Made by a program: the position numbers and the translations under genes. From Verrucomicrobiota bacterium (GTDB taxonomy: Bacteria > Verrucomicrobiota > Kiritimatiellia > SS1-B-03-39 > UBA6053): DNA of 64,000 nt. The DNA lies in contig JAFIGD010000016.1 of NCBI GenBank assembly GCA_020831625.1, forward strand, positions 26,261-90,260, given 5' to 3'. Under the pieces are notes generated by a model. It was not told where the DNA came from. It was given only the letters and a program-made list of their open reading frames with translations, and did no database searches. This document shows positions 26,633 through 36,817 of this stretch, one piece after another (within the stretch, counting starts at the first letter, position 1; every line of letters starts with the position of its first letter).

Positions 26633-27760
26633 ATGAAAGATATTCGAATCACATTGGCTGAATCCCTTCGCACACACGCCGCCCCGGTCGCGAAAACCCG
26701 GGTGGTGGCGGGATTTGACGGGTTTGTGGATCAGTTGGCGAAAATTGTCGAAGAACGTCAGGACCTGGAGCATTACACGCCGGTGCCGACGATTTCGCGG
26801 TTCGCGGAACTGCTGGGGCAGGCATCGGGCCGCAGCTCCCTCCGGGAATTTGTGGTGCAGAGTGTGGATGCGGGCGGCTGCGCGGTGAATCTTGGGGACG
26901 GCATCGCCAAACTGGGCGTGCAACTGGATTATTTCGGAACCCTGGGCGAGCCGCTCCATCCGGCGTTTGCGGAGTTCGCGGAAACCTGCCGCTCCTGCAC
27001 CTCGTGGGGGCGTGAGCCGGGGTTCACCATGGCGATGGAGTTTCAGGACGGGAAATATATGCTCTCCTCGGTCACACAGTTGACGGAGTTCTGTCCGGAG
27101 TCGATCCGGGAGTATTTGCGCGACGGACGTTTCGCGGAGGCCTGCGCGGCGGCGTCCCTGATCGCGATCACCAATTGGACGCTTTATCCCCACATGACGG
27201 ATTGCTGGACATTGATGCAGCAGGAGGTCTTTTCCAAATTGACCCACCGCCCGTGGTTCTTTCTGGATCTGGTGGATCCGCGCAGCCGCAGTTTGTCGGA
27301 GACCCGGCGCATGCTGCCGGTGCTGTCCCGTTTTGAAGACGCCGGCCGGTGTGTTCTGGGCGGCAATTTGAACGAGGCGAATGTGTTAGCGGGCCTGCTG
27401 AATGTGCCGGTGGTTCACGAAGAGGGCCCGGCGGTGGCGGAGCAGTGCGAGGCGCTGCGTCAAAAACTGAACATCAGCGAGGTGGCGATTCACTGTATCG
27501 CGGGCGGGGCGGTGGCCTCGGAAGACGGTGTGGTGTGGATTGACGGCCCCTACACCGCGAACCCCAAAAAGAGCACCGGCGCCGGAGACCGCTATAATGC
27601 CGGGTACAGTCTGGGACGAATTCTGAATCTGCCCGCCGAACAGCGCTGCCTTTTGGGCGCGGCCGCCTCCGGTTTCTTTGTGCGCAATGCCCGCAGCGGC
27701 ACGCTGGAGGAATTGAGTGCGTTTCTGGAGCAGTGGGCGGACGGCAACCTCAAAGATTGA
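26633..27760 (+). CDS. PfkB-family carbohydrate/nucleoside kinase
   Basis: A 375-residue ribokinase-fold kinase. The C-terminal signature KKSTGAGDRYNAGY carries the anion hole and catalytic base Asp319 (GAGD 316-319). The N-terminal half has AGFDGFVD and DAGGCAVNLGDGIAKLG, a variant of the GGxxxNxA sugar-binding motif. Substrate cannot be assigned; the family covers fructose, ribose, adenosine and others. A strong AAGGAG Shine-Dalgarno lies 7 bases before the ATG and a TACAAT -10-like hexamer is at 26613-26618, although no good -35 is seen. Transcription ends at a shared hairpin with pnp. Confidence 0.85.
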   Translation: MKDIRITLAESLRTHAAPVAKTRVVAGFDGFVDQLAKIVEERQDLEHYTPVPTISRFAELLGQASGRSSLREFVVQSVDAGGCAVNLGDGIAKLGVQLDYFGTLGEPLHPAFAEFAETCRSCTSWGREPGFTMAMEFQDGKYMLSSVTQLTEFCPESIREYLRDGRFAEACAAASLIAITNWTLYPHMTDCWTLMQQEVFSKLTHRPWFFLDLVDPRSRSLSETRRMLPVLSRFEDAGRCVLGGNLNEANVLAGLLNVPVVHEEGPAVAEQCEALRQKLNISEVAIHCIAGGAVASEDGVVWIDGPYTANPKKSTGAGDRYNAGYSLGRILNLPAEQRCLLGAAASGFFVRNARSGTLEELSAFLEQWADGNLKD

Positions 27761-27820
27761 AGCCGGGGATGTGGGGGAAGGGGGGAATGGGGTGATGAAG
27801 TGGTGGGGGAATGGGGTGAT

Positions 27821-27858
27821 GAGATGGCTGCGCGGAACGGGGTGAACCCGTTCCTTGC
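27821..27858 (+). repeat. 38-bp dispersed stem-loop element, copy 1
   Basis: Contains GAGATGGCTGCGC followed by an 8-bp stem GGAACGGG / CCCGTTCC with a 5-nt loop GTGAA and ending CTTGC. A near-identical copy in opposite orientation is at 63946-63983 (loop GCGAG); a diverged stem is at 63655-63675. Resembles a REP-type intergenic element. Surrounding bases 27761-27913 are low-complexity GGGGTGATG phrases. Confidence 0.8.
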
Positions 27859-27913
27859 TTCTCCATCACAACAACACAACAAACCCCCATCACTCCATCA
27901 TCCCGTCACCCCA

Positions 27914-27947
27914 CAAAAAAAGCCCGGCAAATGCCGGGCTTTTTTTG
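27914..27947. terminator. Bidirectional intrinsic terminator between the PfkB kinase and pnp
   Basis: AGCCCGGC and GCCGGGCT (27921-27940) form an 8-bp stem with an AAAT loop, preceded by seven A and followed by seven T, so it works in either direction for the two convergent genes. Confidence 0.93.
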
Positions 27948-27964
27948 TGGGGAATCCGCCGGAA

Positions 27965-30079
<2,115 letters not shown>

Positions 30080-30186
30080 TCGTTACTTCTTTCTTCTTAT
30101 CTTCTTTGCGTACACCCCCGGTTCGCGTCGGTGCGATCCCGGAGGGATTGGCCCCGGATGGGCCGAAAGGAGTTGGGAGACACAAA

Positions 30187-30210
30187 AAACCCACCCGGAC
30201 GGGTGGGTTT
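30187..30210 (-). terminator. Intrinsic terminator after rpsO
   Basis: AAACCCACCC and GGGTGGGTTT form a 10-bp stem around a GGAC loop (GTCC in the minus-strand RNA); six bases of T follow in the minus-strand sense. It lies 17 bases past the rpsO stop and before pnp. Confidence 0.88.
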
Positions 30211-30226
30211 TTGCTCGGGCCGCCTG

Positions 30227-30490
30227 TTAGCGGCGCAGACCCAGTTTCTGGATCAAATCGAGATAGCGCGCGTGGTTGCGGCTGTCGAGGTAGTTCAACA
30301 GACGGCGGCGGCGGCTGACCATGTTCTGCAGGCCGCGGCGGGTGCTGTTGTCTTTTTTGTGAATCTTAAGGTGTTCCGTCAGTTCCCGGATGCGGGCGGT
30401 GAGAATCGCGACCTGCACCTCAACGGAACCGGTGTCGTTTTCGTGGGTGGCGTATTCTGTTTTAATTTCTTGCTTGGTGGTGGTATCCAT
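30227..30490 (-). CDS. rpsO: 30S ribosomal protein S15
   Basis: An 87-residue protein, matching the 88-89 of typical S15. Conserved parts: [40 protein letters not shown] and [21 protein letters not shown], which contact 16S helices 20-22. The start was set at 30490 (MDTTTKQEI) since an upstream in-frame extension of 17 residues is not part of the family. Upstream lies a leader of about 90 nt with a possible regulatory hairpin, consistent with S15 autoregulation known in other bacteria. Confidence 0.97.
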   Translation of the reverse strand: MDTTTKQEIKTEYATHENDTGSVEVQVAILTARIRELTEHLKIHKKDNSTRRGLQNMVSRRRRLLNYLDSRNHARYLDLIQKLGLRR

Positions 30491-30527
30491 GTTTGTCCCG
30501 TTTAAAAGTGTCTCGTCAAAAATAGAA

Positions 30528-30615
30528 GGTGTCCGTTGCACAGTGCTACGGAGAAATGTTAAGGTTTGATTTGTAAATCGCGGACACCTATAAGATTAAT
30601 TTGCTCTTTTGGCAA
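30528..30615 (-). promoter_or_regulatory. rpsO promoter and structured 5' leader
   Basis: On the minus strand TTGCCA (30615-30610) and TATAGG (30592-30587) are 17 bases apart. The leader could pair CGGACACC (30588-30581 read as GGTGTCCG) with its complement at 30535-30528, 38 nt before the start codon. The -10 overlaps the distal arm by two bases, so the arm may be only partly transcribed. S15 is known to bind structured leaders of its own mRNA; this element is a candidate, not a recognised class. Confidence 0.45.
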
Positions 30616-30651
30616 TGATTAGTTTTTGTTTTTTTAGGGGCCGGCAGACGG

Positions 30652-31434
30652 TTAGAGCCTGGGGACGGTCAAGCCGCCGTCGACCATGATCACCTGCCCG
30701 GTGGAGTAGGGGAAATCGCCCCGGGCGAGGGCCGCCACCGCCTTGCCCACATCCTCGGGATAGCCCCAGCGCGGGGTGACCGTAAGCCCTTCGGCGATCA
30801 GTTTGTCGTATTTTTCCGTGACCCCGGCGGTCATGTCGGTCGCGGTGACGCCCGGGCGGACTTCATACACCGGAATATGATACTCGCCCAGGCGCGCGGC
30901 CCAGAGGCCGGTGGCCATCGCCAGGCCGGCTTTGGAAATGCAGTATTCGCCGCGGTTGACCGACACGACGGTGGCGCTGACGCTGTTGACGTTGATGATC
31001 GAGCCTTCCCAGGCCGCATCGGCCTGTTTCTGCTCAATCATCCAGCGGGCGGCGAGCTGGGTCAGAAAGTAGGGGCCCTTGAGATTCACATCCATGACCC
31101 AGTCATAGCTGTCGGCGGTTGCGTCGAGAATATCGGCGCGGACTTTGGGCGCGACCCCGGCGTTATTGACCAGCACGTGCAGCGCGCCGAAGGTTTCCCG
31201 GGTCGCCGCAATCAGGTTTTCCCGGGCCTGCGGGTCGGAAATATCCCCCGCGCAATAGGCCACATCGCCACCGGTTTCGCGAAGGGTCTGGAGCACATCC
31301 GTCACGGATTCCTCCGGACGGACGCCGTTGAGCATGACGGAGAACTGATCCTGAAGGAGGCGTTTGACGATACCGAGGCCGATGCCGCGGCTGCCGCCGG
31401 TGACGATTGCGATGCGTTTGGGGGATGAAGTCAT
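30652..31434 (-). CDS. Short-chain dehydrogenase/reductase (3-ketoacyl-ACP reductase-like)
   Basis: A 260-residue SDR with NAD(P)-binding TGGSRGIGLG (residues 12-21), structural VNNAG, catalytic Ser in NVNSVSA and Tyr/Lys in GEYCISK. The C-terminus GQVIMVDGGLTV is typical. The annotation of such proteins as 3-oxoacyl-ACP reductase is based on similarity only; an alcohol or sugar substrate is equally possible. It lies 6 bases downstream of metX (same strand), probably cotranscribed. Confidence 0.85.
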   Translation of the reverse strand: MTSSPKRIAIVTGGSRGIGLGIVKRLLQDQFSVMLNGVRPEESVTDVLQTLRETGGDVAYCAGDISDPQARENLIAATRETFGALHVLVNNAGVAPKVRADILDATADSYDWVMDVNLKGPYFLTQLAARWMIEQKQADAAWEGSIINVNSVSATVVSVNRGEYCISKAGLAMATGLWAARLGEYHIPVYEVRPGVTATDMTAGVTEKYDKLIAEGLTVTPRWGYPEDVGKAVAALARGDFPYSTGQVIMVDGGLTVPRL

Positions 31435-31440
31435 AAAGAG

Positions 31441-32577
31441 TTACCAGGTGTATTCAAGGGTGTGACGGATATGGGGCGTGAAAAGATCGGGTTCCAGCAG
31501 GAAGCTGTCGTGTCCTTTCTCACTGTGGACGGTGACGCGCAGGCAGCGGACCCCGGCGGCCTTGAGAAGGCGTTCGAGATCGGCCTGTTCATCGGGATAA
31601 AAACAGACATCGGTGTCGATGCTGAAAATCATGTACCGCTGATGGGCGCAGCGGGGGAACACTTCGCTGATATCGTCCACCCCGGCGGTGTGTTTCAGAC
31701 TGAAGCGCTGCCACATGGCCATGATGCGGAGATAGGTGTTCGCGTCGAAGCGCTGCACGAATTTCTTGCCGTGATGGAACATGTAGGACTCCATCTGGTG
31801 GCCGAGCTGATAAAAGCTGAAGCGGTCTTTGGGCTGGACCAGTTCGCCCCGGGCGCGTGAAGCCATGGTTTCCAGGGAAACATAGGTTTTGTGGGCGATC
31901 ATGCGGGCCAGCATCAGGCCGCTGTCGGGCCGGGGCCCTTCGTAGTAATCCCCGCAATTAAAATAATGATCACTTTCGATGGCGGTGATTTGTTCAAAAT
32001 TCTGGAGGCGCTGCAGGTTGGTCAGCCGGGGGCCGGTTCCCAGCGGCAGGACAATATCCACGCGCTCCGGAAACAGCGTGGCGAAGGTCAGGCAGAGCAG
32101 TCCGCCCACGGAAGGGCCGGTGACCGCATGGAGTTTCTCAATGCCCAGATGGTCCAGAAGTTTCGCCTGACTGCGGACAATATCATCGGTTTTCAGGAAC
32201 GGAAACCGGCTTCCATAGGGCTTGCCGTCGCCGGGATGCGGGGAGGACGGCCCGGTGGACCCGTAGCATCCGCCGAGGTAGTTGGCGCAAATGACGAAGA
32301 ATTTATTCGTGTTGATGGCACGGTCGGGTCCGATAAAACTGTCCCACCAGCCCGGAACACATTCATCGGTCCAGTACGGCTCCGCCTCCGGGACATCTTC
32401 GCAGGTGCCGGCCGCGTGCTGACTGCCGCTGAGCGCGTGAAACACCAGAATGGCGTTGCTTTTGTCGGCGTTCAGTGTGCCGTAGGTCTCATAGGCGAGG
32501 GTGACTTCCGGAATGACGCCGCCCGCGCGGCAGGTGAAGGGTTCGGGAAGGGTGTAAAATAGAGGGTGGGTCTGCAT
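31441..32577 (-). CDS. metX: Homoserine O-acetyltransferase (MetX)
   Basis: A 378-residue alpha/beta hydrolase that acylates homoserine at the entry to methionine synthesis. Family landmarks: LAYETYGTLNADKSNAILV, HALSGSQHAAG, WWDSFIGPDRAINTNKFFV and NYLGGCYGSTGPSS; the nucleophile Ser is in GPSVGG (usually GPSMGG or GGSMGG), the acid Asp in FSIDTDVCFYPDEQ and the His in SEKGHDSFLLE. The start is 32577, because GGAGG sits 7 bases upstream inside the longer frame that begins at 32589. Acetyl versus succinyl preference cannot be read safely. No SAM-riboswitch fits in the 84-base gap to the divergent GT2 gene. Confidence 0.94.
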   Translation of the reverse strand: MQTHPLFYTLPEPFTCRAGGVIPEVTLAYETYGTLNADKSNAILVFHALSGSQHAAGTCEDVPEAEPYWTDECVPGWWDSFIGPDRAINTNKFFVICANYLGGCYGSTGPSSPHPGDGKPYGSRFPFLKTDDIVRSQAKLLDHLGIEKLHAVTGPSVGGLLCLTFATLFPERVDIVLPLGTGPRLTNLQRLQNFEQITAIESDHYFNCGDYYEGPRPDSGLMLARMIAHKTYVSLETMASRARGELVQPKDRFSFYQLGHQMESYMFHHGKKFVQRFDANTYLRIMAMWQRFSLKHTAGVDDISEVFPRCAHQRYMIFSIDTDVCFYPDEQADLERLLKAAGVRCLRVTVHSEKGHDSFLLEPDLFTPHIRHTLEYTW

Positions 32578-32661
32578 ACCCGCCTCCATAGCGAATCAAC
32601 CGCGCGTCGGGCAAGGTTTATTGAACTTGATTCTATTGTCCAAGTCTCTATTGAAAGCCTC

Positions 32662-33651
32662 ATGGATTTATCAGTTGTCATTCCGGTTTATCACGAAGAG
32701 GAAAACATCGACCTGCTTTGCAAGACGGTGCATGAAGCCCTTGCCCCCATCGGCAAGACATATGAGGTGCTGCTGGTGGATGACGGCAGTGAGGATGCCA
32801 CCTGGCGCAAACTCACCGAAAACGCCGAAAAATATCCGAATCTCCACCTCATCCGCTTTCGCCGAAATTTCGGGCAGACTGCGGCCATGGCGGCGGGAAT
32901 CGAACACGCCCGCGGGGACATCATTGTCACCATGGACGCCGATCTGCAGAATGATCCCACGGATATTCCGATGCTGCTGGAGGCCATGACCGAAGACGTG
33001 GACGTGGTCAGCGGCTGGCGGAAAGACCGCAAGGACGCCTTTATTAACCGGAAACTTCCCTCCATGATCGCCAACGGCATCATCAGCCGGATCACCGGAG
33101 TGCATCTCCATGACTACGGCTGCACTCTGAAAGCCTATCGCCGCGAGGTGATTCAACATGTGCGGCTCTACGGCGAAATGCACCGCTTTATTCCGGCCCT
33201 GGCGCGCTGGGTGGGCGGGCATGTGGTGGAGGTGCCTGTCAAACATCACCCGCGCCGCTTCGGCCAAAGCAAATACGGAATCGGCCGCACCTTCCGGGTG
33301 GTGCTGGATTTGATTACCGTGAAGTTTCTCCTGCGCTACAGCACCGGGCCCATGCAGATCCTCGGAAAAATCGGTATGAATCTGGGTTTCTGGGGCGGGG
33401 CGCTGCTGGTGATGATTTTCGGCCTCAATATCGCCGGAAATCTCTTCGGCGAGGAACTGATCTGGGGCGCGGATCTCGTTAAACGCCCGGTCTGGCCCAT
33501 CATGGGCTTCATGCTGCTCGGCTTCGGCATCCAGTTTGTCGGGCTGGGACTGCTGGCGGAAATTCTGATCCGCACCTATCATGAATCCCAGAACAAACGA
33601 ACCTACACCATTCGCGAGGAACGAATCCCTCCCGACTCCCTGAAGGATTAA
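32662..33651 (+). CDS. Family 2 glycosyltransferase of the dolichol/undecaprenyl-phosphate sugar type
   Basis: A 329-residue protein with a GT-A domain (VVIPVYHEEENI at residue 5, LVDDGSED, MDADLQNDP, SGWRKDRKD) and two C-terminal membrane helices (about 235-260 and 275-300), the layout of ArnC/GtrB-type transferases that load a sugar onto a polyprenyl phosphate at the inner membrane. The RFGQSKYG motif near residue 200 is typical. ATG 32662 gives the conserved MDLSVVIP start. First of a plus-strand run with the CPBP protease, tsaE and tsaB genes; the spacer to the next gene is 3 bases. Confidence 0.9.
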   Translation: MDLSVVIPVYHEEENIDLLCKTVHEALAPIGKTYEVLLVDDGSEDATWRKLTENAEKYPNLHLIRFRRNFGQTAAMAAGIEHARGDIIVTMDADLQNDPTDIPMLLEAMTEDVDVVSGWRKDRKDAFINRKLPSMIANGIISRITGVHLHDYGCTLKAYRREVIQHVRLYGEMHRFIPALARWVGGHVVEVPVKHHPRRFGQSKYGIGRTFRVVLDLITVKFLLRYSTGPMQILGKIGMNLGFWGGALLVMIFGLNIAGNLFGEELIWGADLVKRPVWPIMGFMLLGFGIQFVGLGLLAEILIRTYHESQNKRTYTIREERIPPDSLKD

Positions 33652-33654
33652 TTC

Positions 33655-34503
33655 GTGGACGGGGAGTTGAGCCAAGAATCGACCCGGCTGATGAGCCTGA
33701 TTCTGATTCCGGGGTTTCTGGGCTGGATCGCGGTGTTCTGGAACAGCCGAAATGTCAAATCCAGTCTCCAAAACGGCTCGAACTGGCTGATGTGGCGGCC
33801 GTTGCCTTTCGGATTGCTGCCGGCGGTCTTTCTCGCAATCTCCCTGGGGCTGATTGCGCAAATCGCGCTGGTGTCCATGTTGAACGCGTTTGTCAGCGCG
33901 TCTCCGCCCGCCGTGTTCATGCACCTGATTGCAATCATGACCTTTCATGTGCCCGCCGCCGTCATGGCCATGGCCTGGTTTCAACGGGCCCGGATCCCGC
34001 TGGCCCAGGGTCTGGGTCTGGAGACGGGCAGGGGAGGGCGGGAGCTGGCCGCCGGCATCGGAGGATATGTCCTGGCTTTCCCGGCCGTGGTGATTGCCGG
34101 GGCGGTGACCCTGTTCGTGTTCACCCGCTTCGGATTGGAAATGAGCCTCCAGCCGACCGTCCTCGATTTGAAACAGCTTCAGCATCCCGTCGAATGGCTG
34201 CTGGTGTTTCTGCTGGTGGTGATGATCGGTCCTTTTTGTGAGGAAGTCGTTTTCCGCGGGGTGCTGTTTCCCTGGTTGTCCCATCGGCTGGGTCTGACCG
34301 CCGGCCTTTGGCTGCACAGCCTCATTTTCGCACTGATTCATGGTCACGCCGCCTCGTCGTTTCCGCTGTTTGTTCTCTCCCTGTTTCTGGGGGGCATCTA
34401 CATGGTCAGACGCAATCTCATGGCCGCGTTCTGGATGCACGCGGTCTTTAACGGCGTGTCCCTGCTGAATGTGTACATGGCCGCCATCGGAGACCTGCCG
34501 TGA
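33655..34503 (+). CDS. CPBP-family intramembrane glutamic endopeptidase (CAAX protease-like)
   Basis: A 282-residue membrane protein with seven to eight hydrophobic segments. The three family motifs are present: EEVVFRG (motif 1, glutamate pair and Arg), FALIHGH (motif 2 His) and HAVFNG (motif 3 His-Asn). These are the active-site residues of Rce1-like proteases. Bacterial members process or bind membrane proteins, or serve in bacteriocin immunity; the target here is unknown. The start is GTG at 33655, 3 bases after the GT2 stop. Its stop overlaps the tsaE GTG start by 4 bases. Confidence 0.88.
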   Translation: MDGELSQESTRLMSLILIPGFLGWIAVFWNSRNVKSSLQNGSNWLMWRPLPFGLLPAVFLAISLGLIAQIALVSMLNAFVSASPPAVFMHLIAIMTFHVPAAVMAMAWFQRARIPLAQGLGLETGRGGRELAAGIGGYVLAFPAVVIAGAVTLFVFTRFGLEMSLQPTVLDLKQLQHPVEWLLVFLLVVMIGPFCEEVVFRGVLFPWLSHRLGLTAGLWLHSLIFALIHGHAASSFPLFVLSLFLGGIYMVRRNLMAAFWMHAVFNGVSLLNVYMAAIGDLP

Positions 34504-34946
34504 GCGAGGCCGCGTATACCTCCAACAGTCCGGAGGAGACCCGGAACATTGCCCGAAACTTCGCGCGGGAGGTCAGGGGAGGGGACGTGGTCCTCCTGCT
34601 GGGCGATCTCGGGCTCGGTAAAACCTGTTTCGTGCAGGGCCTGGCGGAAGGTCTCGGCTGGGTAGGGGCCGTGCTGAGCCCGACCTTCGCGATTCTGCAG
34701 GAATACGAAACCCGTCCACCGCTCGCGCACGCGGATCTCTACCGGCTCGAAACTCCCGGCGCGGTGTTCGGACTGGGGCTGGAGGAACTGACCGAAGCCG
34801 GTTTTATTCTGGCCGTGGAATGGCCGTCGCGCTGCCCGGATGCCTGGCCGGATTCCGCCTGGCGGGTGGAACTGACCGCGGTTGCGAATCACGAAAACGC
34901 CCGGACCATCTCGATCCGCCGGAACGGAGACAAAACATGTCGCTGA
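34500..34946 (+). CDS. tsaE: tRNA threonylcarbamoyladenosine biosynthesis ATPase TsaE
   Basis: A 148-residue P-loop ATPase that drives the TsaB-TsaD complex making t6A37 on ANN-decoding tRNAs. Walker A GDLGLGKTCFVQG (residues 35-47), SPTFAILQEY as the switch region and HADLYRLE as the conserved DxYR motif. GTG start overlapping the CPBP gene stop (GTGA). It overlaps tsaB by 10 bases, which strengthens both assignments. Confidence 0.94.
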   Translation: MSEAAYTSNSPEETRNIARNFAREVRGGDVVLLLGDLGLGKTCFVQGLAEGLGWVGAVLSPTFAILQEYETRPPLAHADLYRLETPGAVFGLGLEELTEAGFILAVEWPSRCPDAWPDSAWRVELTAVANHENARTISIRRNGDKTCR

Positions 34947-35524
34947 CCCTGGTCATCGAATGGAGCACCCGCCGCCTTTCGGTCGCAACCCGGCTGGACA
35001 ACGGCGAGCCGACGGAGTCCTGCCTCCTGGTTGACCGTTTTCACGGACCCGCCGCAATCGGCCTGCTGGAGGATCATTTGGCGGACCAGAATCTTCGCCT
35101 CGATCAGTTGAGTGAAATCGTGATCGGCCGGGGTCCCGGAAATTTTTCCGGCATTCGCCTGGCCTTCGCCTGGTCGGCCGGATGCATGGCTCCCGGAAAC
35201 ATCACCTTGAAAGCGTTCTCTTCAGGACACGTCATGGCGGAGCGTCTGCTGCGCGACCGGACGGAGTGCTACGTGCTCGGCGACGCCAGGCGCGGGCAGT
35301 GGTGGGGATGCCCTGTGAACCGGCAACACCTCGGGGACTGGGAGCTGCACACTCCGGACATCTGGCGCAAGCGCATCGGTCAGGACGAAACCTTCAGTGC
35401 GGAAACCTCCCGGCTGGACGGCGTCCCGAATCTTCACGAAGCTTTCCCGCACGCAACCGATCTCCTGAATACCCGGCTGGAACCCGAAATCCCCGAACCG
35501 CTGTACCTACACCCGGCGGTTTGA
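34937..35524 (+). CDS. tsaB: tRNA threonylcarbamoyladenosine biosynthesis protein TsaB
   Basis: A 195-residue ASKHA-fold protein, partner and stabiliser of TsaD. The family motif GPGNFSGIRLA (usually GPGSFTGLR) is at about residue 66-76. N-terminal beta-hairpin LVIEWSTRRLSVAT corresponds to LAIDTST of other TsaB proteins. It is short for the family (often 220-230) and its C-terminal half is divergent. The start at 34937 lies inside the end of tsaE, with GGAGA 6 bases upstream. Last gene of this run; an AT-rich gene-free region follows. Confidence 0.88.
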   Translation: MSLTLVIEWSTRRLSVATRLDNGEPTESCLLVDRFHGPAAIGLLEDHLADQNLRLDQLSEIVIGRGPGNFSGIRLAFAWSAGCMAPGNITLKAFSSGHVMAERLLRDRTECYVLGDARRGQWWGCPVNRQHLGDWELHTPDIWRKRIGQDETFSAETSRLDGVPNLHEAFPHATDLLNTRLEPEIPEPLYLHPAV

Positions 35525-35557
35525 AATCAATACAGGATATAACCCGTCAGCCGGGAG

Positions 35558-35660
35558 CAACGCCCTGACGAGTATACACATTTTTCTGAGTCATATCGGA
35601 CCGTTGGTCCGAACACACTGGATCAACACTTCCTACTGTATACTCGTCATCAGGGCGTTG
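35558..35660. repeat. Large imperfect palindrome (possible cruciform) in an AT-rich patch
   Basis: The left arm CAACGCCCTGA + CGAGTATACA (35558-35578) is mirrored by a right arm ending at 35660 that is identical except for three extra bases (TGA) between the two blocks. Inside lies a second hairpin, TCGGACC / GGTCCGA with a GTT loop (about 35596-35612). The rest of the 35525-35891 gap has no gene: it is strongly AT-rich, with a perfect palindrome CATAATATATATTATG near 35743-35758. The region may be a remnant of a mobile element or a recombination site. Confidence 0.75.
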
Positions 35661-35882
35661 CATCTGCTGGCTCTTGTGAATATTCAGAAATCGCTAAAGA
35701 CCTAAACATCTAAAGGCCCTGATGCGGGAGATTATAACGTCGCATAATATATATTATGTATAACATTGTGTAGCGTAAAGCGTTGTAGTTCAATAAATTA
35801 AGTATGCTGTTAATAAATAATGTCAGTAACTGTTGAAATCCTTGGTCGCACGGGCCCTGTTTGCTGAACCATCCGTCCGGAT

Positions 35883-35908
35883 GCCAATCCGCTACTTGGC
35901 GGATTGGC
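35883..35908 (-). terminator. Hairpin at the 3' end of the glycosyltransferase gene
   Basis: GCCAATCCGC and GCGGATTGGC form a perfect 10-bp stem; the stop codon of the minus-strand gene (35894-35892) lies at the loop edge. There is no T-run. Confidence 0.6.
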
Positions 35909-36809
35909 TTAGATACCGGCGGCGCTTCCAGGATTCGATCCAGCCCTGACTTCGAAACGCGTTGCGAAACCGCTCCTGCAACTCCGTGTCCGCTTCCAGG
36001 TGTTTCGGAAACACCGGAGCCTCCATCGCATCCCGGTGGCTGTCGAGAATATGAAACGGATTCCAGAACGTGTTCATTCCGCTGCCGTCGTAACCGATGT
36101 GCCGGACGTACGAACGCCGCGGGAGCAGCGAAAAACGTCCGCTGACAAAGTGCGCGTATGAAAAACGCGCCGCCCAGAGATCCCGCCCCTGATCGATCGC
36201 GTTGAGCAACGCGGGGGTCAGATCCGGTCCGCCCAGATTAAAACGCTGCTGCGCTTCGGGATCGCTCCGGAACGTCTCCAGGGATTCGACCAACCAGTCC
36301 ACCGTGGACCATTTCTCCGACCACGTTCCCCACCCGGCGGAAAGATTTCTGCGGGACAGCCACACATCATGCGGATACCGTTTGGGAATCCGCATCCGGA
36401 GCCGGTGCGGCATGGACCCGGAGACCGATAGAATTCTTGAATCGTCTGTATAGTTTTCTAAAGCACCGTTCATGTACCGCAAAAATGCCGGATGGGTCAC
36501 CAGATCGTCTTCAAGAACAATCACCCGGCCGAATGCGTTCAACACCTCGCTCACGCCGCTGAGGATATTCCCGGCCAAACCGAGACGTTTTTCCCGCTCG
36601 ACGATTCGAACGCTTTTGAAGCCCCTGACCATTTGCAATAGCCGTCGAACCTCCCGAACATTCTCTTCTGTATCCGGATGATCCGATGCATCGCTGAAGA
36701 CAATCAGCGGCGTATCCTCCGCGCCGAAATTCCGGGCCAGAGCCTTCAGCGTTTTGCGGAGATGATCCGGACGCTGATACGCGAACAAGGCTGCCGGGGC
36801 GGAGGCCAT
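35892..36809 (-). CDS. Glycosyltransferase (GT2/GT13-like, single GT-A domain)
   Basis: A 305-residue soluble protein. AALFAYQRPDHLRKTLKAL is a nucleotide-sugar-binding N-terminus, LIVFSDAS follows, and VIVLEDDLVTHPAFLRYMN holds the DxD-like metal site (EDD near residue 95), a pattern shared with GNT-I-like transferases of polysaccharide clusters. SAGWGTWSEKW is a typical later motif. Acceptor and sugar are unknown. The start at 36809 has GAGG 6 bases upstream and comes 8 bases after the oppD stop, so it may be carried on the opp transcript although its function looks unrelated. Confidence 0.75.
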   Translation of the reverse strand: MASAPAALFAYQRPDHLRKTLKALARNFGAEDTPLIVFSDASDHPDTEENVREVRRLLQMVRGFKSVRIVEREKRLGLAGNILSGVSEVLNAFGRVIVLEDDLVTHPAFLRYMNGALENYTDDSRILSVSGSMPHRLRMRIPKRYPHDVWLSRRNLSAGWGTWSEKWSTVDWLVESLETFRSDPEAQQRFNLGGPDLTPALLNAIDQGRDLWAARFSYAHFVSGRFSLLPRRSYVRHIGYDGSGMNTFWNPFHILDSHRDAMEAPVFPKHLEADTELQERFRNAFRSQGWIESWKRRRYLSQSAK

Positions 36810-36817
36810 ATGTATCC

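Noticed and set aside
35553..35665. Integron attC site
   Set aside because: Arm structure is suggestive but the conserved terminal heptamers do not fit and no integrase is in the window; kept only as a palindrome of unknown role.
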